NCBI RefSeq assembly: GCF_012985205.1
Contig: NZ_JABEKS010000001.1
Location: forward strand, 2,418,001-2,482,000
DNA length: 64,000 bases
Direction of reading: 5' to 3'
DNA from: Planctomonas sp. JC2975
Lineage (GTDB): Bacteria; Actinomycetota; Actinomycetes; Actinomycetales; Microbacteriaceae
In this document: positions 32,626 to 40,912 of the stretch, piece by piece
Layout of the letters: each line of letters opens with the position of its first letter
Numbering within the stretch: position 1 is the first letter of the stretch
The notes under the pieces: generated by a model
Databases searched by the model: none
What the model saw: the letters and a program-made list of their open reading frames with translations, nothing else
What the model was told of the DNA's origin: nothing
Position numbers and translations under genes: made by a program

Positions 32626-34581
32626 TCAGAGGTTGGCGGACTTGGGGCCGGTGTGGTGGTCCCACGGCACGAAGGTCACGAGATCGCAGTCGACGGTGGA
32701 TCCGTTCGTCCAACGCACGCGCACGGTGCTGCCCGCCACTTCGACGTCGACGGCGGATGCCCACTCGTCGGGCCGCGGATCCTCGGTCGTGGTGAGCACG
32801 TGCAGCGTGACGAAGACGCTCGATCCGTGCACGGTGCTGCCGAACAGCGCGGGTGTCGCCGAGTGCGGGCCCATGGCGTTGGCGCCCTGGTAGCGGAAGA
32901 CCACGGCTTCGTCCCAGCCGTGCAATCCGATGACGGCCGCGGTCACGGATTCGGCGCCGCGCACCCAGGCGGTCGAATCCGAAGCGTCGCCGCCGAGCGG
33001 CTCGGCATCGGCCACGGCGAATCCGCCCTCGCGGACCCTGCGCACGACTGGCGACTCGACAAGGTGGGCGCGCACCTCGTAGATCCCCTCGACGAACGAC
33101 ACCGTCGTCACGGAGCACCCGTCGAAGAGCTTGCGGTACAGCTGCGGCAGGTGGACGGATCCCGCGACGGTGCCCTCGACGCGGGATCCCCGAATGGCGC
33201 TGCGCCGACTGGCGTTGCCGTCGTCGTCGAGCAGCGCGAAGTGGGAGTCGACGTTGTCGTTCCACGCCTGGGCGGTGCCCGGCGCCGTGTGCGTCGAGTA
33301 CGCGAACTTCGCGTAGTGCGGATCGTCGGAGTCCACATCGCGGCCCACCGGGATGCCGACGTGGTCGGTTCCGTGGTTGACGAGCCGCACGATGCCGTCT
33401 CCTGGCGACGCGAGGACGAATCCGGTGTCGGGCATCCCGGCCTGGAAGGCGTTCCCGTCGCTGGGCTGCTCCTGCTCCGGCTGCGTCCACACCGGCGCGT
33501 CGGCGGGCAGCGCGAGGCCGAGGAATCCGATGCCGGCGAGGTACGGAGACCCGAAGCCGCTGTAGTCCTGGCACATCGGTTCGAACGGTTCGTACCAGCC
33601 GAGGCCGAGGGGACCGTCGACGCCGACGCCCTTGTCGGTGAAGCGGGAGAGAACACCGGATGCCAGGCGCCGCGTCGTCCCCGGGGACAGCGGATTGACC
33701 CCGGAGATCTCCGCGCACCACAGCGAGGCGAGCACCGCCGTGCGGTACGTGAGCGACCGGCCGAAGTGCAGCACCGATCCGTCCGGCGCGAACATGCGCG
33801 AATACGAGCCAACGAAGGATGCGAGGCGCTCGAGGTGGCGCTGCCCCTCCAGCGTGTCCACCGTGTCGGTCATGCGGTACCACGCCCAGAGATAGGGGTG
33901 GATCGCCCACGCGTTGTAGTAGTCGATCGAGTGCTCGGGTCCGTCCGTGTACCAGCCGTCGCCGAGGTACCACGACTCAACCCTTGCCACGTTCCGGTGA
34001 CCGATCGTTCCGCTGACGTCCTCGCCGACCGAGCGGAGGAATCCTTCGGCCATGGCGGGGAACAACTGCCAGTTGTTCTGCCACACCTCTGCCCTCGCAT
34101 GGTGCAGAAGCCAGGTCGCGAGCTGGCGCTGGTCGTTCCGGCCGAGACGGTCCCAGAGCTTCTCACGGGTGACGTGCAGGCCGAACGCGATGTTCGCCGC
34201 CTCCACGATGGAATTCGTCACCCCGGGCAGCGGGGTGCGACACGTGACCCCTGTCGGCCATTCCTCGTCCCCGCCCGGACGAGTGCCGGCCAGCAGCGCT
34301 CTCGAATACCACTCCAGTTGTTCCTCGGCCGCTGCGTCGGACGCGCCGGCGATGCGCGGAGCGGCGAGCAGGAACGACCTGCCCACCGTCTCCATGCATT
34401 CGCGCCGCACTCCGTCTTCGGTCACCCGACCGGGAAGCCGGGTCATCGCGCCCTCTGGACTGGAGAAGCTCCGCACCTGCGACAGCCAGTGGTCGGCCAC
34501 CGCAGTCCAGTGCTCGCGCCCCCAGCCCGTGCTCGGCGATCGCTCGAGGTCGAGCTCCGGCAGACGCAGGCCACGTATCAC
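32626..34581 (-). CDS. DUF2264-family protein, putative intracellular glycosidase
   Basis: 651-residue cytoplasmic protein of the DUF2264 type: an (alpha/alpha) barrel N-terminal domain (for example EHSIDYYNAWAIHPYLW, SGFGSPYLAGIGFLGLALP) and a C-terminal beta domain ending DCDLVTFVPWDHHTG. DUF2264 genes recur in polysaccharide loci; a glucuronidase-type activity is reported for some relatives as I recall, but I cannot confirm it here. GTG at 34581 has AGGA six bases upstream. An open frame continues much further into the binding-protein gene but is not coding. Stop is within the ribosome binding site of the GH29 gene. Confidence 0.8.
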   Translation of the reverse strand: MIRGLRLPELDLERSPSTGWGREHWTAVADHWLSQVRSFSSPEGAMTRLPGRVTEDGVRRECMETVGRSFLLAAPRIAGASDAAAEEQLEWYSRALLAGTRPGGDEEWPTGVTCRTPLPGVTNSIVEAANIAFGLHVTREKLWDRLGRNDQRQLATWLLHHARAEVWQNNWQLFPAMAEGFLRSVGEDVSGTIGHRNVARVESWYLGDGWYTDGPEHSIDYYNAWAIHPYLWAWYRMTDTVDTLEGQRHLERLASFVGSYSRMFAPDGSVLHFGRSLTYRTAVLASLWCAEISGVNPLSPGTTRRLASGVLSRFTDKGVGVDGPLGLGWYEPFEPMCQDYSGFGSPYLAGIGFLGLALPADAPVWTQPEQEQPSDGNAFQAGMPDTGFVLASPGDGIVRLVNHGTDHVGIPVGRDVDSDDPHYAKFAYSTHTAPGTAQAWNDNVDSHFALLDDDGNASRRSAIRGSRVEGTVAGSVHLPQLYRKLFDGCSVTTVSFVEGIYEVRAHLVESPVVRRVREGGFAVADAEPLGGDASDSTAWVRGAESVTAAVIGLHGWDEAVVFRYQGANAMGPHSATPALFGSTVHGSSVFVTLHVLTTTEDPRPDEWASAVDVEVAGSTVRVRWTNGSTVDCDLVTFVPWDHHTGPKSANL

Positions 34582-34625
34582 TGTCACTCCTGGTATTTCG
34601 ATGGGGCCGCTGACGGGACGAGTGC

Positions 34626-36293
34626 TCAGGACGACGGGGTCGCCGTCGAGCCGCTCTTCGAGCCCTTCATGGCCTTCTGGTATTCGGAACGGATCTGGTC
34701 TCCACCGCCCGACTTCCAGTCCGAGACGGCGCTCTTGAGCTGGGCGAGTGAGCTGCGGCCCGCGATGTAGTTGTTGGTGGCGTCCGTCATCGCCTGCGAC
34801 AGCGTGAGCCCCTTCTGCGCGTTCGTCGGGCTGAACAGGTTCGCGGTCGGGTCGGCGACGCCGATCGGGATCAGCTTCGAGTAGGCGCTGTGCAGCGTCT
34901 TGATCGCGTCGGGGAACTGCGGAGAGTACAGGGCGTTCGGACCGGCGGCCAGATACTTCCACGGCACAGCGGTGTCCAGCGCGGCCTGATCGGTCGCGAT
35001 CGGGTTGCCTGCGCTGTCCAGCTTGTAGTCGGCGCCCTCGACGCCGTAGTTCATCAGCAGGTACTCCTCGCTGCCGAACGGAGCCGCCAGGAAGTTCGCC
35101 ACCTGCAGCACGAGCTTGATGTGGTCGGAGCTGCCCTTCTTCACCATCGTCCAGGCGAAGTCGATGTTGTCCAGCCAGGTCATGGCCTTGCCGCCGTTGG
35201 CGCTGAACGGGATGAACGGGGCAGCCTGGTTGTCGGGGTTCGCGGCCGGCAGGGTCTGCTGGTATCCGCCCGGCTTGCCGTACGCGGGAAGCCCGTCGTA
35301 GATCTGGGCGACCTTGCCGGAGATGAACGCATTCGACATCTGCGACTTCGTCCAGCCCTCGCTTCCTGGAGCGATCACGCCGGCCGCGTAGAGCTTCTGC
35401 ACGTACGAGATGGCCTCGATCCATTCCGCGGTCTCGTAGTTCTTGACGAGCTTGCCGTTCTTCTCGGTCCAGTTGAACGGCACGTGGAAGATGTGCATGA
35501 ACGGCACGAGGCCGAAGTTCGTGCTTCCGAACGCCCACTGGTTCGCACCCGTGAGCTGCTTCGCGAGCGTGAGGTAGTCATCCGCACTCGCGATCTTGCT
35601 GGTGTCGGAGACGCCCGCCTTGGTGAAGTACGTCTGGTTGATGAAACCGGATCCGCCGGTCATGCTGCGGGGGATGGGCACCCCGTAGAGCTTTCCGTTC
35701 TGCACCGTCGGTTCCCAGAACGCCTGCGGGATGTTCGCCAGGTTCGGGTACGCCTTCACCTTGTCGCCCGCGAGGAAGGGCGTGAGGTCCTGACAGGACG
35801 ACTCGAGGAACCCGATGATGTTCGGGATCGCCGTGGCGTCGTTCAGGATGAGGTCCGGCAAATTGCCGCCGGCGATGACGGTGTTGAGCTTGGTGTCGTA
35901 GTCGCTGCTGGACACCGACGTGATGTCCACCGTGCCGCCGAGACGCTTCTCGATCGCCTGCCAAGCCGGGTTGCTGGAGCGGTCGGTGGGCGGCGGTCCG
36001 AAGATGTTGGTGATGCCGGTGACGGTCTTGCCCTTCATGAAGGGGCTCGCCACCGAACGGAACGGGTTCTTGGGGTAGTTGAAGAACGCCGCGGGAACGC
36101 CCTCGGCCGTGGCCGCCAGATCGGCGGTGAGGCCCTTGACCGGGGTGTAGCTCGGCAGAACCGAGGTCGAGACGCTTGACGCCTTGAGCGCCGTCTGCGA
36201 ACCGCAGCCGGCGAGCGAACCGCCGGTCACGACAGCCAGCGCACCGAGTGCCGTGTAGGAGAGGAAGGTGCGCCGGGTCGTCTGGGTGGACAT
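34626..36293 (-). CDS. Extracellular solute-binding lipoprotein (ABC, CUT1-type)
   Basis: 555-residue sugar-binding protein, anchored by lipid. The N-terminus has a twin-arginine signal (TRRTFLSY) and lipobox LAGC (Cys ~29), so it is probably exported folded via Tat. The length is that of the large LipO/YtcQ-type proteins that serve polysaccharide loci. Domain segments: PDLILNDATAIPNIIGFLES, SGFINQTYFTKAGV. AAAGGAG precedes ATG. It is followed by DUF2264 and preceded by the two permease genes, all on the minus strand. Confidence 0.95.
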   Translation of the reverse strand: MSTQTTRRTFLSYTALGALAVVTGGSLAGCGSQTALKASSVSTSVLPSYTPVKGLTADLAATAEGVPAAFFNYPKNPFRSVASPFMKGKTVTGITNIFGPPPTDRSSNPAWQAIEKRLGGTVDITSVSSSDYDTKLNTVIAGGNLPDLILNDATAIPNIIGFLESSCQDLTPFLAGDKVKAYPNLANIPQAFWEPTVQNGKLYGVPIPRSMTGGSGFINQTYFTKAGVSDTSKIASADDYLTLAKQLTGANQWAFGSTNFGLVPFMHIFHVPFNWTEKNGKLVKNYETAEWIEAISYVQKLYAAGVIAPGSEGWTKSQMSNAFISGKVAQIYDGLPAYGKPGGYQQTLPAANPDNQAAPFIPFSANGGKAMTWLDNIDFAWTMVKKGSSDHIKLVLQVANFLAAPFGSEEYLLMNYGVEGADYKLDSAGNPIATDQAALDTAVPWKYLAAGPNALYSPQFPDAIKTLHSAYSKLIPIGVADPTANLFSPTNAQKGLTLSQAMTDATNNYIAGRSSLAQLKSAVSDWKSGGGDQIRSEYQKAMKGSKSGSTATPSS

Positions 36294-36345
36294 CGACGGC
36301 TCCTTTCGTGGGTTGATGGTGGGTGATTGAGGGGGAGACGAAATG

Positions 36346-37287
36346 TCAGCCCTTGACGGCGCCGGTCAGGACGCCCTTGGTGAAGTACTTCTGCAGGAAC
36401 GGGTAGACGAGCAGGATCGGAACGAGACTGATCACGACGACGGCCATCTCGATGGCCTGGGACGGTGCCGAGATCTCTCCGACGGTCGCCGTGTCGAGCG
36501 GGGACCCGAGCAGCACGTACTGCCGCAGGATCATGGCCAGCGGCCACTTGTCGCTGTCGAGGTAGAGCATCGCGTTGAAGAACGCGTTCCAATACGCGAC
36601 CGCGTAGAACAGTCCGACGACGGCGAGCACGCCCTTCGACAGCGGCAGAACGATCGTGGTGAGGATGCGGAAGTCACCAGCACCGTCGATCCGCGCCGCC
36701 TCGAACAGTTCCTGCGGCAGCCCCATGAAGAACGAGCGCACGACGACGAGGTTGAACGCCGACACCAGCACGGGGAGGATGAGCGCCGCGTAGCTGCCCA
36801 GCAGCCCGAGCTGCTTGACCATGAGGAAGCTCGGGATGATGCCGGGGCTGAACAACATGGTGAAGAGTGCGACGAGCAGGATGAACTTGCCGAAGGCCAG
36901 GTCGCGACGGGACAGGCCGTACGCCATACCGACCGTGGCCGCCAGCGACAGGATCGTGCCGATCACGGTGATGAGGATGCTGCGCACGAGCGCCGCCGTC
37001 ACGACCCCGCCCGCAAAGATCGTCTGATACGCGGCGAAGGTCGGATGCAGCGGGAAGAGCACCAGTCCGTTCGCGTTCGCGATGTCCGTGCTGTCCGACA
37101 GGCTCGTGGAGATGACGGTGAGGAACGGATAGATCGTCAGGATGCTGATCACCACGACGGCGATCACCTTGCCGACCCTGCCCAGTGCCGAGGGCTTCTC
37201 CATCCACGCGGGGCGGGCATCCACGGCACTCGGGCGCCGCTTGCGTTGCGCCGGCTTCGTCTGAACGAGAGCGGTTTCACTTGCCAC
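36346..37287 (-). CDS. ABC transporter permease (YtcP-type)
   Basis: 313-residue inner-membrane permease with six hydrophobic segments and the EAA loop ELFEAARIDGAGDFRILTTI, which docks the ATPase. Typical CUT1 carbohydrate permease. The GTG at 37287 overlaps the 3' end of the upstream permease gene by 11 bases and has AAGGGG upstream. A longer frame to 37335 would extend the overlap without reason. No ATPase gene is present in the locus. Confidence 0.95.
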   Translation of the reverse strand: MASETALVQTKPAQRKRRPSAVDARPAWMEKPSALGRVGKVIAVVVISILTIYPFLTVISTSLSDSTDIANANGLVLFPLHPTFAAYQTIFAGGVVTAALVRSILITVIGTILSLAATVGMAYGLSRRDLAFGKFILLVALFTMLFSPGIIPSFLMVKQLGLLGSYAALILPVLVSAFNLVVVRSFFMGLPQELFEAARIDGAGDFRILTTIVLPLSKGVLAVVGLFYAVAYWNAFFNAMLYLDSDKWPLAMILRQYVLLGSPLDTATVGEISAPSQAIEMAVVVISLVPILLVYPFLQKYFTKGVLTGAVKG

Positions 37288-38368
37288 TGGAGTAGACCCC
37301 TTCCTGACCGAACAAGTGGGCGACCTTGTTCGCACCGAGCACGAGCGCCAGGCCGACGATGCCCTTCACCAGGCCGACCGCCGCGGCCGGACCCCATTGG
37401 CCGTCCTGGATGCCGTGGTAGTAGACCCACGTGTCGAGAACTTCACCCGCACCGGGGCCGACGTTGTTGCGCTGCAACACGATCTGCTCGAATCCGACGG
37501 AGAGGATGCTGCCCAGGTTGAGGATGAACAGCAGGATGATCACCGGCATGATGCCCGGCAGGGTGATCTTCCACAGACGCGTCCACGGGCCTGCGCCGTC
37601 GACGGCCGCAGCCTCGTACAGCTCCTGATCGATGTTCATGAGCGCGGCGAGGAAGATGATCGTTCCCCATCCGGCGTCCTTCCAGATCTCCTGGATGGTG
37701 ACGAGGAACGGGAAGAACGCCGGCGTCGTCATGGCGTTCCACTGCGGGAGACCGAGCATGTGCAGGAGGTTCGGCACCACTCCCGACGCACCGAGCACCT
37801 GGCTGAAGATCGAGACGATGATGACCCAGCCCAGGAAGTGCGGCAGGTAGACGACGCTCTGCACGAACTTGCGCACATTGCTCGACAGGATGCTGTTGAG
37901 CAGCAGCGCGAGCGCGATCGGCACCGGGAAGAACAGCACGAGCTGCAGGGACGTGATCACGAGGGTGTTGCGCAGCGACTGCCAGAACGTCGGATCTCCG
38001 AAGATCGTGACGAAGTTCTCGAACCCGGCCCACGCACTGTTGATGAAGCCGAGATAAGGCTGGTAATCCTCGAACGCGATGATGTTGCCCGGCAGCGGCA
38101 GGTAGTGGAACAGCACGAAGTAGAGGAAGCCGGGCGCGATCAGCAGCAGCATCACCTTGTCGCGCTTGATGCGCTGCCAGAGCGTCTTCTTGCGCACCGT
38201 CCGCGCCGTGGCGCTGCCTGCAACGCCCTTGCTCGTGCGGGTCGCCTGCAGCGCACCCGACCCTCGCGAGGCATCGGCGCCGTGACGTGAGGCGCCGCCA
38301 CGACCGGAGGCTCCGGCCGCCTCGGACGACGTCGAGTCGTCCGCCAGCGTCTGGCTGTAGCTGCTCAT
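37277..38368 (-). CDS. ABC transporter permease (LplB-type)
   Basis: 363-residue inner-membrane permease, first gene of the minus-strand PUL operon. A polar ~75-residue N-terminus is followed by six hydrophobic segments and the EAA loop ELYEAAAVDGAGPWTRLWKI. The length and FEDYQPYLGF... segment after TM1 fit LplB-type permeases. ATG 38368 (MSSYSQTL) with AGGGA upstream; the frame reaching 38527 would run through an operator. Presumably works with the second permease and the binding lipoprotein. Confidence 0.95.
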   Translation of the reverse strand: MSSYSQTLADDSTSSEAAGASGRGGASRHGADASRGSGALQATRTSKGVAGSATARTVRKKTLWQRIKRDKVMLLLIAPGFLYFVLFHYLPLPGNIIAFEDYQPYLGFINSAWAGFENFVTIFGDPTFWQSLRNTLVITSLQLVLFFPVPIALALLLNSILSSNVRKFVQSVVYLPHFLGWVIIVSIFSQVLGASGVVPNLLHMLGLPQWNAMTTPAFFPFLVTIQEIWKDAGWGTIIFLAALMNIDQELYEAAAVDGAGPWTRLWKITLPGIMPVIILLFILNLGSILSVGFEQIVLQRNNVGPGAGEVLDTWVYYHGIQDGQWGPAAAVGLVKGIVGLALVLGANKVAHLFGQEGVYSSGK

Positions 38369-38430
38369 GTGGTCCCTAGATCTGCAGCTCCGCAAGGGAA
38401 GCATCATTGATTCGCTTGACCGCCGACGAT

Positions 38431-38444
38431 AGTAAGCGGTTTCT
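38431..38444. promoter_or_regulatory. LacI-type operator half of the PUL, permease side
   Basis: AGTAAGCGGTTTCT shares AGTAAGCG with the better site at 38575 and keeps the central CG typical of LacI-family operators. It is 63 bases before the first permease gene, well placed to repress the minus-strand operon. Confidence 0.6.
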
Positions 38445-38574
38445 TTCGGACGACCGTAACAGCAGCCTCGCCAGGATGTCAACGCGAGCCGTTTCGCCGA
38501 AATTGTTCTGCAATCATGCAGAAACAAGGGGAAGTTGCACCGGTCCTTGCGTGAACGCCCGTTGATTCAGATAC

Positions 38575-38588
38575 AGTAAGCGATTACT
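38575..38588. promoter_or_regulatory. LacI-type operator, dehydrogenase side
   Basis: AGTAAGCGATTACT: arms AGTAA/TTACT are perfectly inverted around a CG centre with one mismatched pair. It lies 29 bases before the 2-hydroxyacid dehydrogenase gene, within the divergent promoter region of the PUL. The LacI regulator at 39702 is the obvious ligand. Confidence 0.65.
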
Positions 38589-38616
38589 ACGACCCATCGA
38601 GAGGACCTGTCGAAGC

Positions 38617-39630
38617 ATGGACGAAGGCGCCCGAATGCCAGCGATCTTGGCGATGAGTGAGGCTTCGCTCGCCGAGGTGTTCTCGCCGCGTGCGCTTGCG
38701 CGACTGGAGCGTGCTGTCGAGATCGTCGGGCCTCGTCCGATCACGGAGTTCCGCTCGCCGGAGGCCCGCGCCGCTCTGGCCAACGCCCGGCTCATGGTGA
38801 CCGGGTGGAACCCGCCACGAGTGGACGCCGCGGTCGTCGCCGCTGCACCGAACCTGCGAGCGATCGTGCATGCAGCGGGAACGGTGAAGACGTTCCTGTC
38901 CGAGGACGTCTTCCGGAGCGGAATCCGTGTCTCGAGCTGTGCCGCAGCGAACGCGATCCCCGTCGCGGAATTCACGTTCGCCTCGATCGTGTTCGGCATG
39001 AAACGAGTCGGACGGTTCTCCGCACGCCTGCGAGCCACCCATGCCCCGCGTGATGTCTCCGGCATGCCTCCGATCGGGGCGAGCGGCGTCACCATAGGGC
39101 TCGTCGGAGCCTCCCGTGTCGGCCGCGAGGTGATCCGTCTGCTCAGCGGACTCGACGTGCGCGTGCTCGTCAGCGACCCGTATCTTCCGGAATCGGATGC
39201 CGCACTCCTGGGCATCGAGCTCACGGATCTGCACGACCTGTGCCGGCGATCCGATGTGCTCAGCCTGCATGCACCGCTGACCCCGGAGACGAGGCGGATC
39301 ATCGGGGCGGCCGAACTCGCGCTGCTCCCCGACGGCGCCGTGGTGATCAACACGGCTCGCGGACCGCTCATCGACACGGCGGCGCTCACCGCCGAACTCG
39401 TCTCCGGCCGCCTCGACGCCTATCTCGACGTCACAGATCCCGAGCCGCTGCCGAAGGACTCGCCCCTGTACGACCTGCCCAACGTGACCCTGACCCCGCA
39501 CATCGCAGGCGCACTCGGCAATGAGGTGCTGCGGCTCGGCGACCTCGCCGTCGACGAGATCGAGCGACTCGTCTTCGGTGCCCAGCTCAGGCACGAGATC
39601 CGCTACGGCGATCTCGCCCGGATCGCCTGA
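38617..39630 (+). CDS. D-isomer-specific 2-hydroxyacid dehydrogenase
   Basis: 337-residue NAD(P)-dependent oxidoreductase. Rossmann motif GLVGASRVGREVIRL; the catalytic triad is readable as Arg in INTARGPLID, Glu in LDVTDPEPLP and His in LTPHIAGA. GAGAGGACC precedes the ATG. As first gene of the plus-strand arm of the PUL, it probably reduces an oxo-acid made from a uronic or unsaturated sugar. The stop is 71 bases before the LacI start. Confidence 0.9.
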   Translation: MDEGARMPAILAMSEASLAEVFSPRALARLERAVEIVGPRPITEFRSPEARAALANARLMVTGWNPPRVDAAVVAAAPNLRAIVHAAGTVKTFLSEDVFRSGIRVSSCAAANAIPVAEFTFASIVFGMKRVGRFSARLRATHAPRDVSGMPPIGASGVTIGLVGASRVGREVIRLLSGLDVRVLVSDPYLPESDAALLGIELTDLHDLCRRSDVLSLHAPLTPETRRIIGAAELALLPDGAVVINTARGPLIDTAALTAELVSGRLDAYLDVTDPEPLPKDSPLYDLPNVTLTPHIAGALGNEVLRLGDLAVDEIERLVFGAQLRHEIRYGDLARIA

Positions 39631-39701
39631 GACTGGGGCTCCGACCGATGGCCCGACCGCGGAAGAATGCAGGTGCACACGACCCTGGGAGAGGCGCGAC
39701 G

Positions 39702-40799
39702 ATGAACTCCGACGCACCACGCGGAAAAGCAGGCACCACACGTATGCCCACCATCGACGACGTCGCCGCCCACGCGGGAGTCTCGACGGCGACGGTCTCG
39801 CGCGTGCTGAACGGGAACTATCCGGTGGCCAAGCACACCCGCGAGAAGGTGCTGGAGGCCGTCGCCGAGCTGCGCTACACGGCCAACGCCCACGCAAGGG
39901 CTCTTGCCGCTTCCGCGACCCGCACCGTCGGCATCATCGTGAACGATGTGGTCGACCCGTTCTTCTCGTACATCGTGCGCGGCGTCGAGCAGGAGGCGAC
40001 GCTCAGCGACAGGCTCTGTCTCGTGGCCGCCGCACGAGGCGGCAGCGGCAGGAGCAGCCGCGACGAGGAACTCGAGCTGATCGACCGGATGCGCGAACAA
40101 CGCGCGGACGCCGTGATCGTGGTCGGCGGCGCCTACGACGACGAGGGCCTGCGGCGCAAGATGGCGGATCGGGCGCGGGCACTCGCCGACGTCGGATCCG
40201 TTCTCGTGCTCTGCGGCCGCCCTTCGCTCGGAGACTCCGTGCCGACGAAGATGGTCGGCTACGACAACGAGGGAGGCGCCTTTGCGCTCACCGAGCACCT
40301 GATCGCGCAGGGCCACCGACGCATCCTGTACCTCGGTGGTCCTCCAGGGCTCTCCACCACCAGCGCGCGGCTCCAGGGATACCGTCGCGCCCTGCTCGCT
40401 CGCGGCATCGCACCCACGGATGATCTCGTGCACGAGGGCGCCTTCGGCCGCCATTTCGGCTACACCCGCATGCGCGAGCTGCTGCAGACAAACCTCTCCT
40501 ACACCGCGGTCTTCGCAGCGAACGACCTGGTGGCGGCAGGCGCGCTCGAAGCGCTCACGGATGCCGGCATCCGCGTTCCGGAGGACATCTCGCTCGTCGG
40601 TTACGACGACATCCCGCAGTCGTTCGAGCTGCGACCCAAGCTGACGACCGTGCACGTACCGCTCGAGGAGATGGGACGCGAGTCCGTGCGCATCGCGCTG
40701 CACCGCGAGGATGCGTTCGACCGCCAGTCCGCCAACGAGGTCGTCGTCGGCACGCACGTCGTGGTGCGCGAATCCGTCGCCCCGCCGAGGGAGGCGTAG
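39702..40799 (+). CDS. LacI-family transcriptional regulator
   Basis: 365-residue repressor. N-terminal helix-turn-helix with hinge: TIDDVAAHAGVSTATVSRVL. The periplasmic-binding-like sensor follows (TRTVGIIVNDVVDPFFSYIV, then DISLVGYDDIPQSFELRPKL). ATG 39702 is preferred over ATG 39648 because GGGAGAGG precedes it at nine bases. Together with two AGTAAGCG-type operators upstream, it is the local PUL regulator; the inducer is presumably an oligosaccharide product. Confidence 0.9.
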   Translation: MNSDAPRGKAGTTRMPTIDDVAAHAGVSTATVSRVLNGNYPVAKHTREKVLEAVAELRYTANAHARALAASATRTVGIIVNDVVDPFFSYIVRGVEQEATLSDRLCLVAAARGGSGRSSRDEELELIDRMREQRADAVIVVGGAYDDEGLRRKMADRARALADVGSVLVLCGRPSLGDSVPTKMVGYDNEGGAFALTEHLIAQGHRRILYLGGPPGLSTTSARLQGYRRALLARGIAPTDDLVHEGAFGRHFGYTRMRELLQTNLSYTAVFAANDLVAAGALEALTDAGIRVPEDISLVGYDDIPQSFELRPKLTTVHVPLEEMGRESVRIALHREDAFDRQSANEVVVGTHVVVRESVAPPREA

Positions 40800-40912
40800 C
40801 CGGCGACACCACCTCACGCTGCCGCCCCGATCCCGGCGATCAGAGACCCGAACTCTCCTTGTCGTAGCCAGACCTCGCCATCCGATCTCGAGGACGAGAG
40901 AAAGAGAGAACC

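Noticed and set aside
32626-35538. 970-residue extension of the DUF2264 frame
   Set aside because: The extra N-terminal part is antisense-like Arg-rich sequence in the binding-protein gene; GTG 34581 has a ribosome binding site and starts the recognised domain.
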